From Promethearchaeota archaeon (GTDB lineage: Archaea > Asgardarchaeota > Lokiarchaeia > Sigynarchaeales > SOKP01): a stretch of DNA of 5,005 nucleotides. Under the pieces are notes generated by a model. It did no database searches. It saw nothing but the letters and a program-made list of their open reading frames with translations, and was not told where the DNA came from. Shown piece by piece: positions 1 through 4,788 of the stretch (positions within the stretch are counted from its first letter, which is position 1; the number at the start of each line of letters is the position of its first letter). The position numbers and the translations under genes were made by a program. The stretch is taken from contig JAHLWV010000200.1 of NCBI GenBank assembly GCA_019057735.1, forward strand, positions 1-5,005, read 5' to 3'.

Positions 1-708
1 ATATGGTTCGAGTCCACCCGGGTCGAAATCCCCTTGGCGTACAAGGGGTATCGAGGTTTCAAAGGCAAATATCCTATGAAATTACTCTATGTCTCGAATA
101 TCCCAGTCATTTTAGTTAATGCGTTATACGCAAATTTTCTATTCTTTGGACAGATGCTCGCAGGTGAAAATTCAGCTCTTCGAGGGCATGGTTTCGATGG
201 ATGGATAGATTTAATCGGCGTTTTCGAAGATGTACCTGCTGGCGGAGCGTCAGGTAACTATTTAGTTCCAAAATCTGGTTTGCTTTATCTCCTCACCCCA
301 CCTCAGGGTTTGGAACAATTATTGGCCGATCCAATAAGAGCTATTATATACTTGATTTTCTTCATATTCCTCTGTGTGATGCTCGGCCGTGTATGGGTTG
401 ATGTTTCTGGTCTGGCGCCGCGCGACATTGCTCAACAGATAATCGATTCTGGAATGCAAATTCCGGGGTTTAGAAGTTCAGATAAAATCATAGAGAAAAT
501 CTTGAAGAGATACATCCCAACGCTAGTGATAATGAACGGAATAATCATTGCAGTAATGAGTTTCTTCGCCGATTCTCTAGGTGCATTGACTTCAGGTACG
601 GGACTTCTTATAGCTATAGGTATTGTTCATCAATATTCTGAAAGTTTGGCAAAAGAGATGGCTGCAATGCAGTATCCAGGCATGAGATCGTTCTTAGGGA
701 TGGATTAG
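1..708 (+). CDS. secY: Protein translocase subunit SecY, C-terminal part (5' end beyond window)
   Basis: This is the C-terminal 235 residues of the central channel protein of the Sec translocon, which passes proteins across, and releases them into, the cytoplasmic membrane. The frame is open from base 1, so the true start lies outside the window; the TTG at 34 is internal. The first residues (FESTRVEIPLAY) and the stretch GKYPMKLLYVSNIPVIL at 22-38 are typical of the archaeal SecY loop between TM6 and TM7. Predicted membrane segments are TM7 (about 30-53), TM8 (111-133), TM9 (171-195) and TM10 (196-217). The cytosolic TM8-TM9 loop (134-170, with GLAPRDIAQQI and FRSSDKIIEKILKRYIP) contacts the ribosome in this family. 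The external TM7-TM8 region (about 54-110) appears longer and more Gly-rich than I recall for Methanocaldococcus SecY. The adenylate kinase gene that often follows secY in archaea is absent. Family identification is very secure. Confidence 0.97.
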   Translation: MWFESTRVEIPLAYKGYRGFKGKYPMKLLYVSNIPVILVNALYANFLFFGQMLAGENSALRGHGFDGWIDLIGVFEDVPAGGASGNYLVPKSGLLYLLTPPQGLEQLLADPIRAIIYLIFFIFLCVMLGRVWVDVSGLAPRDIAQQIIDSGMQIPGFRSSDKIIEKILKRYIPTLVIMNGIIIAVMSFFADSLGALTSGTGLLIAIGIVHQYSESLAKEMAAMQYPGMRSFLGMD

Positions 709-729
709 ATTAAAATTTCTGTTATTTGG

Positions 730-742
730 TTTTTGTTTTTTT
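730..742 (+). terminator. Oligo-T terminator candidate after secY
   Basis: An almost pure T tract (T5-G-T7) begins 21 bases after the secY stop codon. Archaeal RNA polymerase commonly terminates at T-rich tracts without a hairpin, and no strong hairpin precedes this one. Its position just ahead of a separate promoter for the next gene fits termination between the two genes. This is inferred from sequence only. Confidence 0.5.
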
Positions 743-751
743 GCTAAAAAC

Positions 752-760
752 TTTAATAAA
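752..760 (+). promoter_or_regulatory. TATA box of the DUF106/EMC3 gene
   Basis: TTTAATAAA preceded by an A-rich stretch (AAAAAC) resembles an archaeal BRE/TATA element. Its centre is about 30 bases before the ATG at 786, so transcription would start within a few bases of the start codon. This predicts a leaderless or nearly leaderless mRNA; no Shine-Dalgarno sequence is seen before the ATG, which agrees. Confidence 0.6.
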
Positions 761-785
761 TAATTAAAATTTCTTCATATTAACT

Positions 786-1460
786 ATGCTTTTGTTATTA
801 ATACAAGAATCTAATGCTTTTCTTGATTTGATAAGCTACCCGCCGGGGTCCATGATATTCATTATTTTGATGGCTACAACAACGGCTCTTATTAGTACGG
901 GATTAACGAAATGGTTAGTTGATACTGGCGAGATAAATAGAAAACAAGTCATTAAGAAAGCACATGACGAAGAGAAATCCAAAATTATAGATTTAGCTGA
1001 GACCGACCCCGAAAAATACAGGAAATTGAGGAAGCGATGGGAAAGATTAGATAGTATGATCAAACAATCGCAACAAAAAATGTCGTTAAAGCGTATGCTA
1101 CCATCGTGCATTACTTTCGTTCCAATGATAGTAATATTTTCTGTAGTTAGAGGTCTGTTCGGAACCGCCAATCCTGTTGCTTTATCACCAATGAACGGGA
1201 ACGATCTACCACTTATTGGAACTATGATGGCTGCTTGGACGAGCGATAGTCCAGAATGGACTGGTTTCGTATATGGTTATATCAAAACTATTGGAGTAAA
1301 TGCGGGTTGGATAAACTTTACTGGGTGGTATTTCCTCTGTAGCTTTGGTATTAACACCTCTATTCAGAGATTGTTGAAGCTGCAAACTCAAGCGCAAGGA
1401 GGAATGGAACAAATGATGGGCGGAGGTAAAGGTAAGGGATTGGATTTTCCGGACGTTTAA
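786..1460 (+). CDS. DUF106 / EMC3-TMCO1-type membrane protein insertase (Oxa1 superfamily)
   Basis: This 224-residue protein belongs to the archaeal DUF106 family, the archaeal relatives of EMC3, TMCO1, Get1 and YidC/Oxa1, which help insert membrane proteins. It shows the family plan: a short external N-terminus, TM1 (about 21-44), a highly charged cytosolic helical hairpin or coiled coil (about 48-100, rich in Lys, Glu and Arg, including EKYRKLRKRWERLDSMIK), TM2 (about 104-125), an external loop, and TM3 (about 174-197). The tail after TM3 contains Gly, Met and Lys (GGMEQMMGGGKGKG), a flexible, basic end that might touch the ribosome or substrate; that role is inferred. The ATG at 786 is supported by the TATA box ahead of it. 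The gene follows secY with its own promoter, and in other archaea also sits next to secY and adk. It ends 27 bases from the 3' end of the opposing tRNA gene. Confidence 0.9.
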   Translation: MLLLLIQESNAFLDLISYPPGSMIFIILMATTTALISTGLTKWLVDTGEINRKQVIKKAHDEEKSKIIDLAETDPEKYRKLRKRWERLDSMIKQSQQKMSLKRMLPSCITFVPMIVIFSVVRGLFGTANPVALSPMNGNDLPLIGTMMAAWTSDSPEWTGFVYGYIKTIGVNAGWINFTGWYFLCSFGINTSIQRLLKLQTQAQGGMEQMMGGGKGKGLDFPDV

Positions 1461-1487
1461 CTATCATCCAATAAAGTTAAATCAAAG

Positions 1488-1587
1488 CGCAGACAGAGGG
1501 ATTCGAACCCTCGAGTGTTCTCACACACTGGTTCTCTGGTTAATGTTACCATTCCAGACCAGCGCCGTACCGCTTGGCTATGTCTGC
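1488..1587 (-). tRNA. tRNA-Ser (anticodon GGA) with an intron
   Basis: Read on the minus strand from 1587, all arms can be folded. The acceptor is GCAGACA with TGTCTGC; the D stem is GCC/GGC around AAGCGGTAC; the anticodon stem is CTGGT/ACCAG; a long variable arm has GTGT-GAGA-ACAC; the T arm is GAGGG-TTCGAAT-CCCTC. The discriminator base is G73, expected for serine, and the long variable arm marks a class II tRNA (Ser or Leu, where Leu normally has A73). The anticodon GGA lies at 1555-1553 and reads UCC/UCU. An 18-base intron follows position 37; the mature tRNA would be 82 bases before CCA is added. CCA is not encoded (CTTTG follows the discriminator). The gene lies downstream of eL14 on the same strand and faces the DUF106 gene. 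Confidence 0.93.
1534..1551 (-). other. tRNA-Ser intron (archaeal type, position 37/38)
   Basis: Eighteen bases separate position 37 from position 38 of the tRNA. The site fits the splicing-endonuclease bulge-helix-bulge rule: exon bases CTGG (positions 32-35) pair with intron CCAG, the 5' bulge is AA|T and the 3' bulge is AG|A, with cuts after the second base of each. The helix on the intron side is nearly absent, so the motif is a relaxed form closed by an AT-rich loop. The exact ends follow from this fold and from the need to restore a 7-base anticodon loop (CTGGAAA). Confidence 0.85.
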
Positions 1588-1622
1588 AAAAAAAAAAGAT
1601 AACGACGCTTTTTAGCGGCGCT
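1588..1622 (-). terminator. Hairpin plus T10 tract between eL14 and tRNA-Ser
   Basis: On the minus strand AGCGCCGCT and AGCGTCGTT can pair around an A4 loop (one C-U mismatch, one G-U pair; bases 1622-1601). They are followed by ATC and a run of ten T (1597-1588). The run ends exactly where the tRNA begins. It looks like a terminator for eL14 transcripts. Alternatively the hairpin could be part of a tRNA precursor leader. Confidence 0.5.
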
Positions 1623-1662
1623 CACTTATACTACTAAATTTATTTTGTTTGTAAATTGATTT

Positions 1663-1935
1663 TTATTTTATAGGAATAGAAACTGTTTCCTTTAATTTCT
1701 TCTCGAGTTTAGCCTTTTTAATAGCTTCCTCTATCTTATCATGCGAGGCTCCTTTTTTTATATCGATCGTTTCGGATATGGGTTCGAGATGCTTGTAATT
1801 AGTTCGTCGTCTCCGAACATTCAACCCATCAATTAATACATAATTTTTATCGATAATATCAACCACAACACAATATCTTCCAGCTTCCCTTCCTGTCGTT
1901 TTAACGCAAACGCGTCCTATGTCATATACACTCAT
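1663..1935 (-). CDS. rpl14e: Large ribosomal subunit protein eL14
   Basis: This 90-residue protein matches the archaeal/eukaryotic eL14 family in length and sequence. A KOW-type beta barrel opens the protein: IGRVCVKTTGREAGRYCVVV (residues 6-25), then IIDKNYVLIDG and the basic RRRRTNYKHLEP (41-52) that contacts rRNA. The helical tail ends with a Lys-rich segment (about 61-84). The ATG at 1935 is chosen because a good Shine-Dalgarno sequence precedes it. It is the last gene of the eL34-cmk-eL14 series on this strand, 124 bases after the cmk stop. The pseudouridine synthase gene cbf5/truB, which often follows in other archaea, is replaced here by tRNA-Ser. Confidence 0.95.
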   Translation of the reverse strand: MSVYDIGRVCVKTTGREAGRYCVVVDIIDKNYVLIDGLNVRRRRTNYKHLEPISETIDIKKGASHDKIEEAIKKAKLEKKLKETVSIPIK

Positions 1936-1943
1936 TTAATTCG

Positions 1944-1948
1944 TCACC
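1944..1948 (-). promoter_or_regulatory. Shine-Dalgarno site of eL14
   Basis: GGTGA, complementary to the archaeal 16S rRNA 3' end (UCACC), lies 8 bases before the ATG. It is the clearest ribosome binding site in the window and implies that this mRNA carries a leader, unlike several neighbours. The transcript must therefore start upstream of 1948, or come from read-through of cmk. Confidence 0.75.
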
Positions 1949-1971
1949 AAATTAATTTTATTAGCCTTATC

Positions 1972-2001
1972 TTTTCTGAAAATTAAAAAATTCAGAAAAA
2001 A
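1972..2001 (-). terminator. Perfect 9-bp inverted repeat with T tracts after cmk
   Basis: TTTTCTGAA (1972-1980) and TTCAGAAAA (1991-1999) are exact reverse complements around a 10-base spacer. On the minus strand two runs of six T (2001-1996 and 1990-1985) cover the element, which suits archaeal oligo-T termination of cmk transcripts. It lies in the eL14 leader region, so a role in eL14 control (attenuation or an operator) is an alternative. Confidence 0.4.
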
Positions 2002-2059
2002 TGTACTATTTTTAGTAAATTTAGGAATAATTTTAATAATAAATTTTTTACGATTTTTG

Positions 2060-2608
2060 TTAGGAATCGGTTTGTTTTATTTTTTCTAATTCTTTTAAAA
2101 TTATTTGTAGCACTTCTTCTATTGACAACCTTTCTGTGTCAATAATTAAATCGAAGAAATTTTGAATAAAGTCGTTATCACTTAAATCAATGTTATAGAG
2201 TTTATTAAAACGTTTTAACTCAGATTCTTCTCTTAAAGTCGTTTCCTTTAATTTTGCATCGTAGGAGCTTTGATCTCTAACTGCCATTCTTTTTACTCGC
2301 ATTTTCAAAGGGCAAGTTAAGTGTATCTTGAATACAGTGATGGATTTTAGCAAATGTCCACTTAATTGACTATCGATAATAATACTACCCTTTTTTGCCA
2401 TATCCACTACTTTTTTATCTAAGTTTTTGTCGATCTCTGGATTCTTCTCAACATAGTTAGTATACTCCTCCAAGGTCATACCATTTTCTTCTGCTAAATC
2501 CCGAAACGCCTTACCCGTTGAATAATAGAGTAATCCAAGGTTTTCTGCTAACAATTTGGCAATTGTAGATTTTCCCGTTCCATGAAGACCAGATAGTGTA
2601 ATTATCAT
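2060..2608 (-). CDS. cmk: Cytidylate kinase, archaeal type
   Basis: This cytosolic 182-residue P-loop kinase should phosphorylate CMP (and dCMP) with ATP in pyrimidine nucleotide synthesis. From the ATG at 2608 it starts MIITLSGLHGTGKST, with the Walker A loop at residues 7-15. Other archaeal Cmk traits are YYSTGKAFRDLAEENGMTLEEY (about 29-50, NMP-binding region), IIDSQLSGHLLK (about 79-90), a lid region with RMAVRD followed by REESELKRFNKLYNIDLSD, and the end FDLIIDTERLSIEEV. An upstream in-frame TTG at 2623 would add five residues, but it lies too close to the TATA box to be in the transcript, so I prefer 2608. Most archaeal Cmk proteins have EGRLAG-like residues where this one has DSQLSG, so a usual Arg is a Gln. 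It sits between eL34 and eL14, the standard archaeal order. Confidence 0.93.
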   Translation of the reverse strand: MIITLSGLHGTGKSTIAKLLAENLGLLYYSTGKAFRDLAEENGMTLEEYTNYVEKNPEIDKNLDKKVVDMAKKGSIIIDSQLSGHLLKSITVFKIHLTCPLKMRVKRMAVRDQSSYDAKLKETTLREESELKRFNKLYNIDLSDNDFIQNFFDLIIDTERLSIEEVLQIILKELEKIKQTDS

Positions 2609-2636
2609 TTTTCTGAGTAACAAAACTGACTGAGGC

Positions 2637-2644
2637 TATTATAA
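2637..2644 (-). promoter_or_regulatory. TATA box of cmk
   Basis: TTATAATA on the minus strand has its centre about 32 bases before the ATG at 2608. This predicts transcription start near 2615 and a leader of only a few bases. The spacing argues against use of the upstream TTG at 2623. Confidence 0.55.
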
Positions 2645-2693
2645 GAAATAATAACTAGAAAATATTTAATATTAATGAAATTTCCAGAGTAAT

Positions 2694-2969
2694 TTATTCT
2701 GAAGATTGCCAAACGGCTTCTTTGAGAAGAGTTTGTAAACAGTTAGCACAATACCTTCCACTCTCGGGTCGATTTGCCCTTCTTGACACGTGATTTGTTT
2801 TAGTCATTTTGGCGGGTCTCAATCTTGGTACGGCTTGAAGTGGTTTTTTACAAATCGCACATTCCGCTTTACTAGGTTTTTTTCTCCAATAATGAGTAAC
2901 ATTAACGCTTCCTGGAGTTTTCAACTTTTTTCGGTGTTGAGCTTTCGATCTTAAACCTGGTCTTGGCAC
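2694..2969 (-). CDS. rpl34e: Large ribosomal subunit protein eL34
   Basis: This 91-residue protein has the family signature: N-terminal MPRPGLRSKAQHRKK, a basic region TPGSVNVTHYWRKKPSKAECAICKKPL, then VPRLRPAKM and the C-terminal ESGRYCANCLQTLLKEAV. Two CxxC pairs (Cys37/Cys40 and Cys74/Cys77) form a complete zinc ribbon. The start is a GTG at 2969, chosen because the conserved MPRPG start of the family begins there. An AGGT 9 bases upstream is a weak Shine-Dalgarno match. It is the first gene of the eL34-cmk-eL14 series and is separated from cmk by about 85 bases with a promoter, so the genes are probably not one simple transcript. Confidence 0.96.
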   Translation of the reverse strand: MPRPGLRSKAQHRKKLKTPGSVNVTHYWRKKPSKAECAICKKPLQAVPRLRPAKMTKTNHVSRRANRPESGRYCANCLQTLLKEAVWQSSE

Positions 2970-2994
2970 AAGTAGATTACCTTTATTGTGTTAA

Positions 2995-3003
2995 TTACTT
3001 AAA
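2995..3003 (-). promoter_or_regulatory. Candidate TATA box of eL34
   Basis: TTTAAGTAA on the minus strand is centred about 30 bases before the GTG at 2969. If used, the mRNA would be nearly leaderless. A rival element, TATAG at 3022-3018, would give a leader of about 27 bases that contains the AGGT ribosome binding site. The sequence alone does not decide between them. Confidence 0.4.
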
Positions 3004-3006
3004 TTC

Positions 3007-3020
3007 GAAACTTTAGTTTC
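3007..3020. repeat. 14-base palindrome upstream of eL34
   Basis: GAAACT and AGTTTC are exact reverse complements separated by two bases. The element lies between the two candidate eL34 TATA boxes, where a repressor or activator could bind. It could also be chance in AT-rich DNA. Confidence 0.35.
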
Positions 3021-3035
3021 TATACTGTTAAAGCA

Positions 3036-3058
3036 TGAAAAGTTAATTAATTTTTTCA
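3036..3058. repeat. 23-base inverted repeat after the 209-residue gene
   Basis: TGAAAA and TTTTCA flank a core containing TTAATTAA; most positions pair. It lies 7 bases past the stop codon of the 209-residue gene on the minus strand, so it may be a 3' end hairpin of that transcript. No long T run follows on the minus strand, which makes termination uncertain. Confidence 0.35.
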
Positions 3059-3064
3059 TTTTTA

Positions 3065-3694
3065 TTAAAGCTCCAGATTCAACTTTCTTTTGAAATCGTT
3101 AAACAATGCGTATAATTCGTCTGCGATTAAATCTCTATAGTTTTTATTTGTGTTAATTCTTTGAGAGTTATGCTTATATTCTTGATGGACTTTTTGAAGC
3201 TTTACTTTACTTAATTCCAAACCAGGAAATTTACCATAATGATTTTTCAAGTCAGTGAAAAGACCGAAGATTAAGTCTTCGTCGTGAAAATCGTTCAATT
3301 TTAACGCATCCATAAGCGTTATAAATGAAGAAGTTATTTCATAGGTGAGTTTAGGGATTTCGAGAAATGAGGAACTCACCGATTTTGAGTATTTCTCATC
3401 AGGAAATTCAAGCGGGGATATTTTATTAATGATATCAATTGCTTGATAGTATTCGTCCGCATAATTCATGTTCTCCAACATTTCTGAAAGTATTAAATTA
3501 TGTTTACTTAATGAAATATTAATTGTAAGTAAATTCTTCATAGCGTTTTTTATAGATTTCTGAAAGAAAATATCTTTTAAACTACCACTTTGGTATTTTT
3601 GAGCTAAATTTAATATTGTTTTAATTACAGCATATATTTCGGATTCTAATTTAGACTTTGTCTCTAAATCATTTTTTCTGTGATTTTTCATCAT
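3065..3694 (-). CDS. Hypothetical helical cytosolic protein, linked to the Yip1-like gene
   Basis: I do not recognise this 209-residue protein. It has no signal peptide, membrane segment or cysteine. It looks mainly helical: a basic start (MMKNHRKNDLETKSK), long amphipathic stretches at about 13-76, an aromatic/acidic part NYADEYYQAIDIINKIS (77-93), a Pro-containing linker near 94-100, helices at about 112-150, a Lys/His-rich region (163-182) and a C-terminal helix RDLIADELYALFNDFKRKL (187-205). It starts 21 bases after the stop of the Yip1-like gene on the same strand, preceded by AGGA (3703-3700) at 5 bases from the first ATG and 8 from the second (3691). No promoter is seen in the gap, so the two genes are probably cotranscribed. 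Either ATG could be the start. A soluble partner or regulator of the membrane protein is possible but only inferred from position. Confidence 0.75.
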   Translation of the reverse strand: MMKNHRKNDLETKSKLESEIYAVIKTILNLAQKYQSGSLKDIFFQKSIKNAMKNLLTINISLSKHNLILSEMLENMNYADEYYQAIDIINKISPLEFPDEKYSKSVSSSFLEIPKLTYEITSSFITLMDALKLNDFHDEDLIFGLFTDLKNHYGKFPGLELSKVKLQKVHQEYKHNSQRINTNKNYRDLIADELYALFNDFKRKLNLEL

Positions 3695-3715
3695 CCAGAT
3701 CCTTTCTATCTTGAA

Positions 3716-4615
3716 CTAAAAAATAAATGTAGGGCGCAAGAAATAAAAGAGTACGGCAACAATTATCCCTATTATTAGTGATGATATTAACACTCTGAAT
3801 GTGGATGAGTTGGACAATTCCCTGATAGAAAGAGAAATTAGAATAGGAACCCAAATAGCAATTGTTAACGCTTCAATTAGGTGGAGAACAGTCCATACAG
3901 GTGAAGCAAACAACGGAGCGTTTAAAGTTTCAAACGAGGGGATATCTGGTATATTGATGGTAGGTAATCCAATCAGAATTATAAGAATTTCAATTGCGTT
4001 TATCAATAAATAGGGTGCGAACGCGGTTAGCATCATATTGAATTTTGAGGCTTGTTGTTGATGCAATGTTCCACCTTTATAGATGCTAAAAGGGCTCATT
4101 TCGGCCTCGCTGTATTTCTCGGTTTCATCATCCTTATCTCCAAAACGAGCTTCTAATCGTTCTGAAAAATCTACTGCAATATTTGCGCCTCTGGAAAAAA
4201 TCCAAATAAGAATTAATGCAAAAAGTAAATAATACAAAAATCCAAATGCAAAAAACGCTATGAAAGCCGCCAAATCAATAAAAAACCTCCATAATGTTAA
4301 GGGTGGTATTGATGCGATATTAATATGAGAAAAAAAAGCTAAACCCATTAATCCGTAAAGCAACGCATTGAACAACAGAATTTTAAGACCCGGTGCGTCT
4401 TTCCTTTTGTGGTTAATACTCCAAAAAGCTCTATTTGGTTTAGTAAATAGCCATAGAATTGTAACGTACCAGCGAGCTGGAGAAGTGAAATCCTCTTCAA
4501 TACGCTTAAAAATAGAAAAGTTTTCTATCCTTTCAATTCTTAGTCGTTTACCACAAAAAGCGCATACGAACGAATCAAGTCGATTATCGTTACCACATCT
4601 AGGGCATCTTGGCAA
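3716..4615 (-). CDS. Zinc-ribbon Yip1-like integral membrane protein
   Basis: This 299-residue protein starts with a zinc ribbon, CPRCGNDN...FVCAFCGKRL (Cys4, Cys7, Cys18, Cys21). A cytosolic linker follows, then a membrane domain of Yip1-family style. The stretch TKPNRAFWSINHKRKDAPGLKILLFNALLYGLMG (58-91) fits the conserved entry to this domain. Predicted membrane segments are about 78-98, 109-141 (long; one or two helices), 195-217, 236-262 and 273-294. A hydrophilic, acidic loop (about 149-178, GDKDDETEKYSEAE) sits between the second and third. In eukaryotes Yip1 proteins bind Rab GTPases in ER-Golgi traffic; prokaryotic relatives have no settled role, so no transport function is assigned here. 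The start is a TTG at 4615: a stop codon lies a few codons upstream, no ATG precedes the zinc ribbon, and a strong TATA box fits. It is probably the first gene of an operon with the 209-residue protein. Confidence 0.8.
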   Translation of the reverse strand: MPRCPRCGNDNRLDSFVCAFCGKRLRIERIENFSIFKRIEEDFTSPARWYVTILWLFTKPNRAFWSINHKRKDAPGLKILLFNALLYGLMGLAFFSHINIASIPPLTLWRFFIDLAAFIAFFAFGFLYYLLFALILIWIFSRGANIAVDFSERLEARFGDKDDETEKYSEAEMSPFSIYKGGTLHQQQASKFNMMLTAFAPYLLINAIEILIILIGLPTINIPDIPSFETLNAPLFASPVWTVLHLIEALTIAIWVPILISLSIRELSNSSTFRVLISSLIIGIIVAVLFYFLRPTFIF

Positions 4616-4636
4616 GGTACTATTGCTCTTTTAAAG

Positions 4637-4645
4637 TTTTTATAT
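4637..4645 (-). promoter_or_regulatory. TATA box of the Yip1-like gene
   Basis: ATATAAAAA is the best TATA match in the window. Its centre is 26 bases before the TTG at 4615, so transcription should start at or next to the start codon. The transcript would then be leaderless and would cover the Yip1-like gene and the 209-residue gene. Confidence 0.7.
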
Positions 4646-4772
4646 CTATCATATAATTGTAATCATTTAAAAATTTCTTTACTGAGGATTTTTTTTGAAT
4701 TTAAAGGTATTTTTTAATATAATTCGAACACTTTTCGATTCGATCATAAAGAACTATTCATTTCGTATAAAG

Positions 4773-4788
4773 TCATTTTTAAAAATGA
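4773..4788. repeat. Perfect 16-base palindrome at the end of rtcA
   Basis: TCATTTTTAAAAATGA is an exact palindrome overlapping the last codons and the stop of rtcA. A second pairing, ATTCATTT (4756-4763) with AAATGAAT (4783-4790), competes with it and would form a hairpin with a larger loop. Either could protect or define the 3' end of the rtcA transcript. The rest of the 4616-4778 gap holds only AT-rich DNA and the Yip1-gene promoter. Confidence 0.35.

Noticed and set aside
836..1171. Open minus-strand frame of 111 codons inside the DUF106 gene
   Set aside because: It lies wholly antisense to a well-supported gene and its product resembles no known protein family.
1206..1412. Open minus-strand frame of 68 codons inside the DUF106 gene
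   Set aside because: It is antisense shadow coding with no ribosome binding site or recognisable product.
2004..2017. TACTA-TTTT-TAGTA as a stand-alone terminator
   Set aside because: The stem is short and AT-only apart from one GC pair, so I kept it only as part of a note on the cmk-eL14 gap.
2609..2623. Five-codon N-terminal extension of cmk from a TTG
   Set aside because: It falls about 17 bases from the TATA box, upstream of the expected transcript start, and the family begins at the MII(I/T)xSG position.
3669..3854. Minus-strand frame of 61 codons bridging the Yip1-like and 209-residue genes
   Set aside because: It overlaps both better genes out of frame and has no independent support.
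3801..4013. Open plus-strand frame of 70 codons inside the Yip1-like gene
   Set aside because: It is the antisense of transmembrane codons, with no promoter or known motif.
4368..4634. Open plus-strand frame of 88 codons over the start of the Yip1-like gene
   Set aside because: The opposite strand encodes a clear zinc ribbon and membrane segments, and has the promoter.
4689..4696. Run of eight T on the plus strand in the rtcA-Yip1 gap
   Set aside because: No plus-strand gene precedes it, and on the minus strand it is an A run, so it cannot terminate rtcA.
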